Shown: positions 1-9,060, counted from the first letter of the stretch. The stretch is 34,076 bases of DNA from Ktedonobacteria bacterium (GCA_027307065.1 DAHUXT010000006.1:1-34076); one strand, 5' to 3'. The notes: generated by a model not told the origin, from the sequence alone. Numbers and translations: made by a program.

Positions 1-80
1 CGCGTCGGGGGCAGGCGCGCGGAGCGGCAGCAGCCCAACGGGCGGGGGTAGGGGAAGATGTCTACCCACTTAGCGCCCGC

Positions 81-109
81 TTGCGACGGCATTGCCCGCG
101 ATGTACAAT
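81..109 (+). promoter_or_regulatory. Candidate sigma-70 promoter for argJ
   Basis: A -35 element TTGCGA (81-86) and a -10 element TACAAT (104-109) are separated by exactly 17 bases. The -10 matches the consensus at 5 of 6 positions and the -35 at 4 of 6. Transcription would begin near 116, leaving a leader of about 120 bases before the argJ start. No complete gene is visible in 1-231. The first bases could be the tail of a gene lying outside the window, but no frame there is convincing. Confidence 0.5.
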
Positions 110-237
110 AGCGTAGCCTGTGTATTATGCCCGTCTAACGTTCTGTTGTACCGGGTGACCAGCGCAAACGTACCGCAATCCGTGGAGTAGCATCGCTTCT
201 AACGATCCCTGTAGAAGCTCGACGAGGAGCCTTGAAC

Positions 238-1512
238 GTGTCAGATACTGTGTCAGACCATGTGCCCGAATATCCTGAGCTGATGACGCGCGACCTTCCC
301 GCTGGCGTCCGCCTGGTCGAAGGCGGCGTCACTGCCGCAAACGGCTTCCGTGCCGGAAATACCGCCTGTGGCATCAAGTCGGACGCAGGCCTGCCCGACC
401 TTGCGATGCTCGTCGCGGATGGCGTCTGCGCGGCGGCGGGTACCTTCACCACCAGCAAGACCGCATCCCATACTGTCCTGCTCGACCGCGAGAAGCTCAG
501 CAGCACGGGGGGGCACGCGCAGGCGGTGGTGGTCAATAGCGGCAACGCCAACTGCTCCAACGGCGAGCAGGGCATGCTGGACGCACGCAGGATGTCTGAG
601 CTGGCGGCGCAGAAACTCGGCGTCGATCCGTCGCTCGTCCTCGTCTCGTCAACGGGCATCATCGGGCGGCGGCTGCCGATGGAGAAGGTGGAGCAGGGCA
701 TCGCGCAGATCGAGGTCAACTCCAGCGGCGGACCCGACTTTGCGCAGGGCATCATCACCACCGACACCCGCACCAAGACCATCGCCGTCGAGTTCACAAT
801 CGAAGGCAAAACTGTGCGGCTGGGTGGCTCGACCAAGGGCGCGGGCATGATCTATCCGAACATGGCGACGATGCTCTGCTATATCACCACCGATGCCGCC
901 GCCGAGCCAGCCTATCTGCAGCAAATGCTCAGCGGGGCGGTGGACGACTCGTTCAATATGGTCTGCGTCGATGGCAATATGTCCACCAACGACACCGTGC
1001 TGCTCTTCGCCAGTGGCGTCGCGGGCAACACTCCGCTCAACGCGTCGTCGCCGGATGCCGCGCTCTTCGAGTCGGCGCTGCGCCATGTGACCCGTTATCT
1101 CGCCCGCGAAATTCCCCGCGATGGCGAGGGAGCCTCGCGCTTCCAGACGGTGACGGTGCGCCACGCGCCCACCCGCGACGATGCCCGCAAGGCGGCTCGT
1201 GCCATCACCAACTCGCCGATCTGGCAGTGCGCCATGGCGGGCAGCGATCCCAATTGGGGGCGTGTCATCGCGGCGCTGGGCAAGAGCGGCGCCAATCTCG
1301 ATCACAACAAGCTCGATATCGCGCTCGGCGGGATTCTGGTCGTGAGCCAGGGCATCGCGGCCGAGTATGACCAGGCGGCGGCCAAAGCGGCGATGGGCCA
1401 GGCAGAGGTCGCGGTAGATGTTGACCTGCATCTCGGCGACGAAACGGCGATGGCCTGGGGCTGCGATCTGACCCACGGCTACATTGACGAAAACGCCACC
1501 TATACGCGCTAA
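238..1512 (+). CDS. argJ: Bifunctional ornithine acetyltransferase / N-acetylglutamate synthase ArgJ
   Basis: ArgJ moves the acetyl group from N-acetylornithine to glutamate in the cyclic arginine pathway; bifunctional forms also use acetyl-CoA. The diagnostic motif KGAGMIYPNMATML is present. In this family the precursor cleaves itself before the Thr of MATML, and the freed Thr (codon at 868-870, about residue 211) is the nucleophile. The N-terminal GGVTAANGFRAG and the C-terminal DPNWGR segment also fit the family, and the length of 424 residues is normal. GTG at 238 is preferred as start because GAGGAG (224-229) lies 8 bases upstream. The in-frame TTG at 232 is only 2 bases from that site. 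Cytoplasmic. Followed after 174 bases by argD, with a palindrome between them. Whether it is mono- or bifunctional cannot be told from sequence alone. Confidence 0.95.
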   Translation: MSDTVSDHVPEYPELMTRDLPAGVRLVEGGVTAANGFRAGNTACGIKSDAGLPDLAMLVADGVCAAAGTFTTSKTASHTVLLDREKLSSTGGHAQAVVVNSGNANCSNGEQGMLDARRMSELAAQKLGVDPSLVLVSSTGIIGRRLPMEKVEQGIAQIEVNSSGGPDFAQGIITTDTRTKTIAVEFTIEGKTVRLGGSTKGAGMIYPNMATMLCYITTDAAAEPAYLQQMLSGAVDDSFNMVCVDGNMSTNDTVLLFASGVAGNTPLNASSPDAALFESALRHVTRYLAREIPRDGEGASRFQTVTVRHAPTRDDARKAARAITNSPIWQCAMAGSDPNWGRVIAALGKSGANLDHNKLDIALGGILVVSQGIAAEYDQAAAKAAMGQAEVAVDVDLHLGDETAMAWGCDLTHGYIDENATYTR

Positions 1513-1615
1513 CTGCAGTAGACGGCGAATAGGCGAGTGTGCCGCTTCGAACGGAGAAAGTCGCCGTCAGGCTCCGGCACGGATAATCTTAGGCGAACAG
1601 TGGCCGTCCCGTCTT

Positions 1616-1639
1616 CCCATCCCCCTGAAGGGGGATGGG
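1616..1639. repeat. Perfect 10-bp inverted repeat between argJ and argD
   Basis: CCCATCCCCC pairs with GGGGGATGGG around the 4-base loop TGAA, giving a very stable G+C hairpin, and a G-rich stretch follows it. No T-run follows on either strand, so it is not a classical intrinsic terminator. It may be a dispersed extragenic palindrome or an RNA stabiliser or attenuator in the argJ-argD transcript. It ends 31 bases before the argD ribosome-binding site. Confidence 0.7.
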
Positions 1640-1686
1640 CCAGGGGAGGGGGCCGCCAGCGTGTACCACACAAGGAGAAGAATCGG

Positions 1687-2919
1687 ATGACCACGACAAC
1701 ATCCTCCAGCGGAACCGCCGCGGAGCAGCCATCGGAAAAGCGCGACTGGGTAGCTCTCGAGCACAAGTATTACCAGAGTACCTTCAAGCGCAATCTGGTG
1801 ATGGAACGTGGCGAGGGCGCGCGCGTGTGGGACGCGAACGGCAAAGAGTATCTCGATCTGGTCGCGGGCATCGCCACCAATGTGCTCGGCCACGCGCATC
1901 CCAATGTCGTGCGTGCCATCCAGGAGCAGGCGACCAAGCTCATCCACGTCTCGAATCTCTACATCAACGAGCGGCAGGTCGAGCTGGCCGAGCAGCTGTA
2001 CAACCTGAGCGGTGGCATGCGCTCGTTCTTCTCGAATAGCGGCGCGGAGGCTAACGAAGGCGCGATCAAGCTGGCGCGCAAGTATGGACGGCTGCATCGC
2101 AACGGCGCGTTTGGCATCATAAGTATGGAGCGCTCGTTCCATGGGCGCACGCTGGCAACCACCGCCGCGACGGGCCAGAAGAAGTATCAGGATACCTGGC
2201 TGCCACTGCCGGAAGGCTTCAAGCAGGTACCTTTCAACGATCTCGACGCCGTCAAAGCCGCGACCGACAACAACACCATCGCGGTGCTGGTCGAGGCGGT
2301 GCAGGGCGAGGGTGGCATCTACCCCGCGACGACCGAATACCTGCAAGGGTTGCGCGCCTGGTGCGACGAGCAGGACCTGATTCTGATCTGCGACGAGGTG
2401 CAGGCGGGCATGGGCCGCACCGGCAAATTCTTTAGCTGGGAGAATATGGAGGTCCGCCCCGACATCACGACGATGGCGAAGGGACTGGCTGGCGGCGTGC
2501 CTATTGGCGCGATGCTCGCGGGCGAGCGTGCCGACATCTTCGAGCCGGGCGACCACGGCACGACCTTTGGCGGCAACCCGATTGCCTGTGCCGCTGGCGT
2601 TGCCACCATCCGCACGATTCTCGACGAGCACCTGATCGAACATGCCGACGACATGGGCGAGTATCTCGAAGGCAGGCTGCAGGAGCTGCGCAGCCGCCAC
2701 AGCAGCATCATCACCGGCCAGCGCGGCCTTGGCCTGATGCGCGCCTTTGATCTCGCCGACCCCAAGGCGAACGACATCATGGATCGCGCGTTGGAGCGCG
2801 GGCTGCTGATTACCAACGCCGGGCCGTCCACCATTCGCTTTGTGCCGCCGCTGATCATCGAGCGCAGCGATGTCGATGAGGCGATGGAGAAGATTGACGC
2901 GTCGCTGGCGGCGCTGTAA
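1687..2919 (+). CDS. argD: Acetylornithine aminotransferase (class-III PLP aminotransferase)
   Basis: Predicted to interconvert N-acetylglutamate semialdehyde and N-acetylornithine with glutamate/2-oxoglutarate, the step before ArgJ. It is a class-III PLP enzyme of 410 residues, the usual size. The PLP-binding Lys is expected at about residue 265 in TTMAKGLAGGVPIGA. ICDEVQAGMGRTGKFF holds the Asp that contacts the pyridine nitrogen, and GTTFGGNPIACAAG is the conserved phosphate/substrate segment. ATG 1687 is chosen because AAGGAGAAG (1671-1679) precedes it at good spacing and the family N-terminus follows. The open frame extends further upstream, but only through non-coding DNA. Placement after argJ supports ArgD over related GABA or ornithine aminotransferases, though some ArgD enzymes also serve lysine synthesis. 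Confidence 0.92.
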   Translation: MTTTTSSSGTAAEQPSEKRDWVALEHKYYQSTFKRNLVMERGEGARVWDANGKEYLDLVAGIATNVLGHAHPNVVRAIQEQATKLIHVSNLYINERQVELAEQLYNLSGGMRSFFSNSGAEANEGAIKLARKYGRLHRNGAFGIISMERSFHGRTLATTAATGQKKYQDTWLPLPEGFKQVPFNDLDAVKAATDNNTIAVLVEAVQGEGGIYPATTEYLQGLRAWCDEQDLILICDEVQAGMGRTGKFFSWENMEVRPDITTMAKGLAGGVPIGAMLAGERADIFEPGDHGTTFGGNPIACAAGVATIRTILDEHLIEHADDMGEYLEGRLQELRSRHSSIITGQRGLGLMRAFDLADPKANDIMDRALERGLLITNAGPSTIRFVPPLIIERSDVDEAMEKIDASLAAL

Positions 2920-2952
2920 ATTTCGCTGAGTACAGTAATCGGAGAACGACCT

Positions 2953-4407
2953 ATGCCATATGACGAGCAGACCAGGGGGGCCTCAGGCTCGAACGGCAGC
3001 AGTGCCGATGGAGCCGGACAGGCGTATTCGCGCCAGGGCAATGAAGCTGCCGCCGCTGGCGATTATGAGGGCGCCGAAGAGGCGTTCGCCCAGGCCGTAA
3101 CAGCCACTCCGGGCGACGCGCGCGCGCGCTACAATCTGGCGCTGGCCCGTCAGAACCTCGGCGATGTCGAGGGCGCGATCGCGTCCTACATGCGGGCAAT
3201 CCGGCTCGATCCGGCGCTGATGGAGGCGTACATCAACCTGGGCAACCTCTACGGCGACCTTGGCCTGCATGAGGAGTCGCTAGAAGTCTTCCAGCGGGCG
3301 CTGGAGCTCGATACTGGCAACGCCGAACTGTTCATCAATGTGGGCGATGCGTACAAGCAGCTCGGCTTCTTCGATGACGCGATTCTGGCCTATCGCCAGG
3401 CGCAGATTCTGGAACCAGACAACACGCTCGCTGCGGATAATCTGCTGGATGTGCGCGAGCGGCAGAAACAGCAGACCGACCATATCGCCGTGCTCGAAAA
3501 GCGCCTGGACGAAGATCCCCGCGACCTGGAACGCTACAGCACGCTGGTGCAAGCCTACCTGGAGGCGCACCGCGAGCAGGACGCGCTGACGCTGGCGAAT
3601 CAGATGGTGGCGCTTGAGCCGGAGAGTCCCGACACCTACCGCACCCAGGCAATGGCCTACGAGTCGCTGGCGCGGGTGGATGAGGCGGCTGACGCATGGC
3701 AGCATGTGGTGCAGTTGACGCCCGACGACGCCGAAGCGTGGGAGCATTTGGGCGCGTGGCGCGAGGAACAAGGGCTTGCGGACGACGCGATTGACGCCTA
3801 TCGCAAAGCCTCCGACCTGACGCCGGAGTCGAGCGGGCTGCGCTTTAGCCTGGCTGAGGCGCTGCGCGACGCCGAACGCTACGACGAGGCGATTGAGGCC
3901 TTCAGGGGGCTGGTGCAAGAGCATAGCAAGGCCGATAACCAGGATGACGAGGAAGCATTGGCGGACTCCTATTCCGGGCTGGCCGCGTCGCTCAATCTCT
4001 CAGAGCAACACGACGAGGCGCTCAAGGTCGCCGATGAGTTCCTGCAGCGCTTCCCCGACGATCCCGAGGCGCTGTACGAACAGGCTTCCGCCTACGATGC
4101 GCTCGGACGCCACGACGAAGCCATCGCGTCGTACGAGCAGGCGCGGGTCGGCGATCCGCTGAACCCAACGATCTGCAACGACCTGGCGGATACCTATCTC
4201 GCCGCTGGCCGCACGAATGATGCGGTCGAGATGGCTGAGACGGCGGTCTCGCTCGACCCGGAGATGGCCGTCGCGTATGAGACACTGGCGCAGACGCTGA
4301 TTGCCGCTGGCCGCAATGCTGAGGCGGAAGAGGCTCTGCAACGCGCCGCCGAGCTGCATGCCGCCGAAGACGCTGAGTACCAGACGGAGGATGACGAGGA
4401 GTCATAG
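2953..4407 (+). CDS. Tetratricopeptide repeat (TPR) protein
   Basis: A 484-residue protein built almost entirely of TPR units from about residue 20 to 475. Repeated signatures include ARARYNLALARQNLGD, EAYINLGNLYGDLGLHEES, ELFINVGDAYKQLGFFDDA and EALYEQASAYDALGRHDEA. TPR arrays form helical scaffolds for protein-protein contacts. No signal peptide, membrane helix or catalytic domain is visible, so it is probably a soluble cytoplasmic adaptor. The N-terminal 20 residues are Gly/Ser-rich and the C-terminus is acidic (DAEYQTEDDEES). ATG 2953 has GGAGAA (2941-2946) upstream. It starts 33 bases after argD and is likely co-transcribed, but nothing ties it specifically to arginine metabolism. Binding partner unknown. 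Confidence 0.9.
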   Translation: MPYDEQTRGASGSNGSSADGAGQAYSRQGNEAAAAGDYEGAEEAFAQAVTATPGDARARYNLALARQNLGDVEGAIASYMRAIRLDPALMEAYINLGNLYGDLGLHEESLEVFQRALELDTGNAELFINVGDAYKQLGFFDDAILAYRQAQILEPDNTLAADNLLDVRERQKQQTDHIAVLEKRLDEDPRDLERYSTLVQAYLEAHREQDALTLANQMVALEPESPDTYRTQAMAYESLARVDEAADAWQHVVQLTPDDAEAWEHLGAWREEQGLADDAIDAYRKASDLTPESSGLRFSLAEALRDAERYDEAIEAFRGLVQEHSKADNQDDEEALADSYSGLAASLNLSEQHDEALKVADEFLQRFPDDPEALYEQASAYDALGRHDEAIASYEQARVGDPLNPTICNDLADTYLAAGRTNDAVEMAETAVSLDPEMAVAYETLAQTLIAAGRNAEAEEALQRAAELHAAEDAEYQTEDDEES

Positions 4408-4543
4408 GTAGACGTAGGCGGACTAGGCAGATATGGCGCTCTGGTGAGCCACACACCTGGTCCGGCCTCGCCGAATCATCTGGTAGCAGTGGATACGTCC
4501 ATGAAGGGTGGGGCCAAGGAATCGGACTGCGAGAGGAGTCTCC

Positions 4544-5536
4544 ATGTTCTGCCTCGAATGCGGCGCGGAAATGGCCATCCGGGCGCGCGCATGTCCGGTT
4601 TGTGGGCATGTCTATGGAGATCGCGAGCGTTCGCTGTCAGAGTCTCCGCTGGGGCAGGGCGCTCACGGGACGATGACATTCGCGCCACCAGCCGATCACG
4701 CAGCACTCGGGCGAACGGCACACGCATCTGGATCGGTCGTCCACGTCGGCGACCGCGCAGTGACCGGGCTTCCGCATGACCTGCCCGGTCGCGTGGTGCT
4801 TGCCGTTTCGCTGGGCATGGCAGCCGACCTGATCCTGCCGTGGATTAGCGTGAACAGCGTGAATGTCACGCCCGCGAGCATTGGCGCTCCAGTGGTGGTG
4901 GTGGTGGCGATGCTGGCGATGGCGGTGCTTCCGGTGTTCACATCCTCGCTGCGTCAGCATCCCGTCTGGTCGGCGCTTCCGCTCATCATCGGCGCGTTCT
5001 GCGTGGGCATTTCTGGGTGCATCTGGCTGTTGCTGGCTCCGCTCACCCAAATTTTCGCCGCCTCATTTGGCAGTGACCCTTCCAATCTGTCGCTCTCGCC
5101 CCAGGCAGGCCTCTATCTGTTCCTGATCGGGTCGGCGACACTGCTGGTGAGCGGTCAGCGCATGCTTGCCGCCACGAATGAGGCGCTCGTGGCCGATGCT
5201 CGGCGCGATGCTCTCCGTTCGGCGCAGGCGCGCTCGTCTGTGGCCACCCGCGCGGCACCTTCCGCAACGGTATCTTACGTCAGTGCGTCCGGGCTGTTCG
5301 CGCCCGTGGCTGCCTCAGCCGCCGAGTATACCACCGATGGACGGGCCGAACCAGCGCCCGTATCCGCCGAGACATCACAGCAACAGCCGCATGTTCCAGC
5401 GGCGCCTCCAACACCTGTTGGGCCGGTTTTGCCAGGTTCAGCGGCTTGGCATCAGGCGCCTGCCGCTCCGGCTCCGCTTCGCCCGGCGCCAGGTGGCGGC
5501 TGGGGGAAATCGCGCAATCTGCCACGGCCACGCTAA
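4544..5536 (+). CDS. Zinc-ribbon membrane protein with Pro/Ala-rich tail, function unknown
   Basis: Function not recognised. The N-terminus FCLECGAEM...ACPVCGHVYG has a CxxC-x10-CxxC zinc ribbon (Cys3, Cys6, Cys17, Cys20), a common cytoplasmic head on small bacterial membrane proteins. After a linker come about four hydrophobic segments (roughly residues 82-100, 113-133, 145-170 and 190-208). The tail from about 230 to 330 is rich in Ala, Pro and Gln and probably disordered. ATG 4544 is chosen because GAGAGGAG (4531-4538) lies just upstream and the zinc ribbon begins at once. An upstream in-frame GTG (4508) would add 12 residues without a better ribosome site. It converges on the FHA gene with only 10 bases between stops. 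A link to the neighbouring FHA protein is inference only. Confidence 0.82.
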   Translation: MFCLECGAEMAIRARACPVCGHVYGDRERSLSESPLGQGAHGTMTFAPPADHAALGRTAHASGSVVHVGDRAVTGLPHDLPGRVVLAVSLGMAADLILPWISVNSVNVTPASIGAPVVVVVAMLAMAVLPVFTSSLRQHPVWSALPLIIGAFCVGISGCIWLLLAPLTQIFAASFGSDPSNLSLSPQAGLYLFLIGSATLLVSGQRMLAATNEALVADARRDALRSAQARSSVATRAAPSATVSYVSASGLFAPVAASAAEYTTDGRAEPAPVSAETSQQQPHVPAAPPTPVGPVLPGSAAWHQAPAAPAPLRPAPGGGWGKSRNLPRPR

Positions 5537-5546
5537 CACGTCCGCG

Positions 5547-6941
5547 CTAGTCGAGCGGCGTCGTCTCGCCATCAACTGTGTGTTCGTCGCCGTGCTGCAT
5601 CGCGCCATCATCCTCGCCCAGGTCGCGGTCGCCATCCGTGCCCGTAGCGGTGTCCGTGTCCGCGCTCGCGTCAGGAGGCATATCAGCCGGGCGAATCACC
5701 ATCTCGTGTGTGAGCGGAACGGTGGTCTGCGACGACGAGCTGTGACCGTTGGAAGGCTGGTGCGCATTGTCGTCGTCAATGGTGGTGGCGCGCGCGAGAT
5801 CATCATCTGCGAGCGGCGCGACGAACCGAAGAGCCACCGTGCCCACCTGGACAAGATCGCCATTGAGCAGGCGGCGCGGGGTTGTGATTTCCTCGTCGTT
5901 GACGTGCGTGCCGTTGTTGCTTTCCAGATCGCTCGCGTAGTAGCCGTCTGACTGCCGCACGATCTGCGCGTGGCGTCGCGATACGGTCGCATCGGGCAAC
6001 TGAATCTGGCAGGAGCTGTCGCGCCCAATGCCGGTCACCGGATCGAGCAGTGTCCAGCGGCTACCTGCTGCCTCGCCCTGCACCACGACGAGCGTAGGCA
6101 GAACCGATGGTGGAAGCGTCTGCCTGCGTTTCGCGCCATTCGCGCCGGGCACCTTGGCGGTGTCTACACTGTGACTGCCGTCCGCCGCGTCGATCACGCT
6201 AAATAGATAGCGGCGCGCGCCAAGCTCTACGATGTCACCGCGTTTCAGCGGCACTGGCTGCGACACCCGCTGGTGATTGATCAACGTGCCATTCATGCTG
6301 CCGAAGTCCAGCAGCACCGCGAGGCGATGATCCAGGCGAATCTCGGCATGGTGGCGCGAGATGCGCTCGTCGTTCAAGACAATGTCGTTATCGACCTCGC
6401 GACCGATCAGCGTCAGCCGTTTCCGCAAGATCAACGGACGCCCGCCACCGGTTTCATCATCGCCGAGGATGGCAAGCTGAGCCCACGGCGCATCATCCTT
6501 GTTGATGGAGTCATAGCGCGCGGGGTCGGCAATCGCCAGCCGCATGGCTGCCTCGAGCTGGGGGCTGCGCTTCACTGCTGCGCGTTCTTCGGGTTTATGA
6601 GGCTCGGCCAGCGCCACGTAGCTGGTCAGGATGCCCAGTGGCAGGGTCCATCCGAAGATGGTGATCCACGCCAGCACCAGTGTAACCTCGGCAACGTCGA
6701 GACTCGCGCCAAAGAACACGAACCGTGTCTGATCCCACCACACCGGGAAGATCATCGCCGCCGCGCTCCCCAGGCACACCAGTATCGCCAGCGCGGACTG
6801 GCGCGGAGTGCCACGGTGAAACACCAACGCCCAGATCGCGAGGCCGGAGGCGGCCACTACCGCGCAGGTCAGACCGCCAAAGCTGCCTACATCGACCCAC
6901 GCCGGAAACGCTGTGCCATCCACACTTCGCCGCCAATCCAC
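5547..6941 (-). CDS. Membrane protein with two cytoplasmic FHA domains
   Basis: A 464-residue protein. Three hydrophobic helices lie near residues 22-42, 48-68 and 84-108, followed by two forkhead-associated domains. FHA1 (about 157-250) has GR at 180, SRHH at 195 and NGT at 217. FHA2 (about 283-375) has GR at 306, SRRH at 321 and NGT at 343. These are the standard phosphothreonine-peptide-binding residues and both sets are intact. The tail is acidic and low in complexity. FHA proteins usually read Ser/Thr kinase signals; no kinase is in the window. GTG 6941 starts 2 bases after the stop of the upstream transglutaminase-like gene, so translation is probably coupled. The Shine-Dalgarno sequence is weak and a second GTG at 6923 is possible. 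Confidence 0.9.
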   Translation of the reverse strand: MDWRRSVDGTAFPAWVDVGSFGGLTCAVVAASGLAIWALVFHRGTPRQSALAILVCLGSAAAMIFPVWWDQTRFVFFGASLDVAEVTLVLAWITIFGWTLPLGILTSYVALAEPHKPEERAAVKRSPQLEAAMRLAIADPARYDSINKDDAPWAQLAILGDDETGGGRPLILRKRLTLIGREVDNDIVLNDERISRHHAEIRLDHRLAVLLDFGSMNGTLINHQRVSQPVPLKRGDIVELGARRYLFSVIDAADGSHSVDTAKVPGANGAKRRQTLPPSVLPTLVVVQGEAAGSRWTLLDPVTGIGRDSSCQIQLPDATVSRRHAQIVRQSDGYYASDLESNNGTHVNDEEITTPRRLLNGDLVQVGTVALRFVAPLADDDLARATTIDDDNAHQPSNGHSSSSQTTVPLTHEMVIRPADMPPDASADTDTATGTDGDRDLGEDDGAMQHGDEHTVDGETTPLD

Positions 6942-6943
6942 TG

Positions 6944-8032
6944 CTATTCTATCGGTTCGATGTCGTGATCGCGTTCGTACTGTATATCTATCACACGCAG
7001 AATCTTCCCGCTCTGCTGATAGCTCTTAAACTCATTTTCCCCAGTGATATTCGCCTGGTTTCCGGTATAGCCGCCAGCGAGCGAGGTCTCCCAGTAATCG
7101 ATGGGCGCGCTAGCAGTGGGACCGAGCGCCACGCCGATGAACGCGTGGCCAGGCACAATAATGATGTAGGGGTGCATGCCGAGGTTCTCGATGGCCGAGG
7201 CGAGAATGGCGGACGTTTCCAGGCACATCGCGGTGGGGGCGCTCTGTGAGAGCACATCCGCCGGAAGCTGAATCCGCTGCGTCGCGTCGCGGGTGAAGGG
7301 AATGGCGTCGCTGGCGTAGCGTACGTGGTAGTCGAACTGGAGCGTGTCGAACAAGACGTCGATCTGACCGCGCACGTCGTCGGGGGTTGCGCCGCCAATG
7401 TATCCGTGCAGGCTGGTGGTGGCAGGGTACGCCGACGCGCCTGATGGGCTTGCCAGCCGGGTCACCGCGCGGGAGCGCAGCGCGCTGATAACCGTGGCAT
7501 CTGGTGTCACCCATCCCGCGAGATAGGCAAAGTTGTCATCCGTGCCGGAGCTATACCATTTCATTACCTGGCGCGACACGAGGGTTATTGGCACGTTGGT
7601 GTCGCAGAGTACTTTGCTCAATGACATCACCCGCAGATGGAGTTGCGCGACACGCTGCCCCGGCGCCACAAGCGCGTCGAGCGCGGCGACGTCGAGCACG
7701 GGCGGCTTGAATGTATACTGCTGAAAGCTGCGCACGGCCGTCACCTGGATGCTCTGGTCCTGAGTAAACTGAGGAATGCTGAGGGAAATGCGCAATGTCT
7801 GCCGCATCTCGCTGCGGTAGCGCACGACGGCGAGGCTCGGCTGGTTGACGTAGAGGCCCGTATAGAGGCGCTGAGGTGGATTCCAGGAGATGAGGGTATC
7901 GCAGGAACTGGTATAGCTGGCGAGGCTCGTCTGGTATTGGGCGTAGAGATGGCTGCCCGCCAGGACGTATCCCGCAGCGCTCACGACGAGGACCGCAAGC
8001 AACACGGCCAGCCAGAGGTACCTCCGACGCAT
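6944..8032 (-). CDS. Membrane-anchored transglutaminase-like protein
   Basis: A 362-residue protein with an N-terminal signal anchor (hydrophobic about residues 6-26 after MRRRY) and a large predicted extracytoplasmic part. Near the C-terminus, PTAMCLETSAILASAI (Cys270), PGHAFIGV (His296) and IDYWETSL (Asp312/Glu315) have the Cys-His-Asp/Glu order and spacing of the transglutaminase/cysteine-protease superfamily. The role is inferred as a peptidase or transamidase-like enzyme at the cell surface. The substrate is unknown and the family match rests on motif pattern only. ATG 8032 has a GGAG-containing site 6-9 bases upstream. It is the first gene of a two-gene unit with the FHA protein (2-base gap), which suggests a shared envelope or signalling function. 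Confidence 0.7.
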   Translation of the reverse strand: MRRRYLWLAVLLAVLVVSAAGYVLAGSHLYAQYQTSLASYTSSCDTLISWNPPQRLYTGLYVNQPSLAVVRYRSEMRQTLRISLSIPQFTQDQSIQVTAVRSFQQYTFKPPVLDVAALDALVAPGQRVAQLHLRVMSLSKVLCDTNVPITLVSRQVMKWYSSGTDDNFAYLAGWVTPDATVISALRSRAVTRLASPSGASAYPATTSLHGYIGGATPDDVRGQIDVLFDTLQFDYHVRYASDAIPFTRDATQRIQLPADVLSQSAPTAMCLETSAILASAIENLGMHPYIIIVPGHAFIGVALGPTASAPIDYWETSLAGGYTGNQANITGENEFKSYQQSGKILRVIDIQYERDHDIEPIE

Positions 8033-8164
8033 CTACTGCTCCAGGATGAAGAACCCGGCGCGCAGCCACATATCCCACGTATCCGTTGGACGTCTGGGGT
8101 GCTTGCCGGCACATGCCGTAATGCTGAGCAAGCCTATCACCCGCAAAGTCTGGACCGCAAACCA

Positions 8165-8210
8165 AACGGACCAATGGCCCGACGCACTATCGCGTCACCA
8201 CTGGTCCGTT
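8165..8210 (-). terminator. Hairpin terminator candidate downstream of the 8261-8830 gene
   Basis: A 13-base arm (8165-8177) pairs with 8198-8210 with one G-T type mismatch, and an inner GACGC/GCGTC stem caps it. Read on the minus strand the hairpin is followed by TTTGGTTTG, a broken T-run. It lies about 50 bases past the stop of the small membrane protein and would separate it from the transglutaminase-FHA pair. It might instead be a binding site upstream of the 8032 gene. Confidence 0.55.
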
Positions 8211-8260
8211 ACAGTTCTTGCGGTACTGTCACGCGCGAAGATCTACCCGCTACTTGCGAG

Positions 8261-8830
8261 CTACGAGTTGGGGGTCTGTGTTGGTACCGTTGTCGCGCCG
8301 CCAGCGGAATTGTGGTGGCCCGGCAGATGCCCAGCGATGCCATGCTCGACATTGCCCACTTCGTGAACGGCACCTGCCGCTGCGCCGCCAATTGCCCCGG
8401 TCACGCCGCCGACGACATGGCCCAGTCCATGCCCAAGCGCGCCAACATCGCCAACCGCGGCCTGACCCAGATGGACGGCCTCTTGCTCGGCTTTGCGCGC
8501 CAGCACTTCAGCTTCTTTCAGCGCGGCAGCCGCGAGCTTTTCGGACTCTTCGATGATCATCTCGATGATCTTGACGATTGCCCGCAGAATCTCACCGATA
8601 AAGACGGTAGCCGCCACTGCGTAGCCGAACGCCAGGGCGAGCGCCGCCGCCGCCAGATATGTCGGGCCGCCGATCGTCTTGGTCAGGACGAATCCAACGA
8701 GGATGGTTGCTACGGCCGTAATCGCCGCCACCAAGAATCCCGTGATCACCACCGCCAAAAGCGCCCGCCGCAAAGCTTCCAACGTATGCTTGGCAGCCGT
8801 CCCCAGCAGCTTCATTAAACGCTGTTCCAC
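8261..8830 (-). CDS. Two-helix membrane protein, paralogue of the 9755-10897 product
   Basis: Function not recognised. The 189-residue product has two strong hydrophobic segments (about residues 22-46 and 56-80), then a charged Glu/Ala/Lys-rich helix likely to form a coiled coil, then a Gly/His-rich tail. ALALAFGYAVA in the second helix and GDVGALG after the helical part resemble ALAFALGYAVA and RDVGDLGAML in the protein at 9755-10897, indicating a common origin. GTG 8830 is preferred because AGAGGAGCGGAGAGC lies directly upstream. The in-frame ATG at 8866 has no ribosome-binding site, and ATG 8815 is another option. The hairpin at 8165-8210 would end its transcript. Confidence 0.7.
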   Translation of the reverse strand: MEQRLMKLLGTAAKHTLEALRRALLAVVITGFLVAAITAVATILVGFVLTKTIGGPTYLAAAALALAFGYAVAATVFIGEILRAIVKIIEMIIEESEKLAAAALKEAEVLARKAEQEAVHLGQAAVGDVGALGHGLGHVVGGVTGAIGGAAAGAVHEVGNVEHGIAGHLPGHHNSAGGATTVPTQTPNS

Positions 8831-9060
8831 GCTCTCCGCTCCTCTTCTCACCGCGCATAATTGCATCTGCGGGAATCGCCCGCCAGCTATAGGTTAAGTC
8901 CTAGTGTCTCAGATTTTACGACGCCGCGCAAGTAGCCAGCACCTAACGCTTCGCCCATAACCGTTCAGCATACCCACTTCTTACTACGAACGAGGCAGCC
9001 GCAAGGATGTGCAGATATGCCTATTTCAGGGGAACGTGAAGGTAAGGAAGAGATGTGAGG

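Noticed and set aside
1567-2700. A 377-codon minus-strand open frame opposite argD
   Set aside because: It lies antisense to a clear class-III aminotransferase and has no domain or start signal.
7637-8818. A 393-codon plus-strand open frame across two minus-strand genes and their spacer
   Set aside because: No ribosome-binding site, a composition typical of an antisense frame, and it spans the hairpin at 8165-8210.
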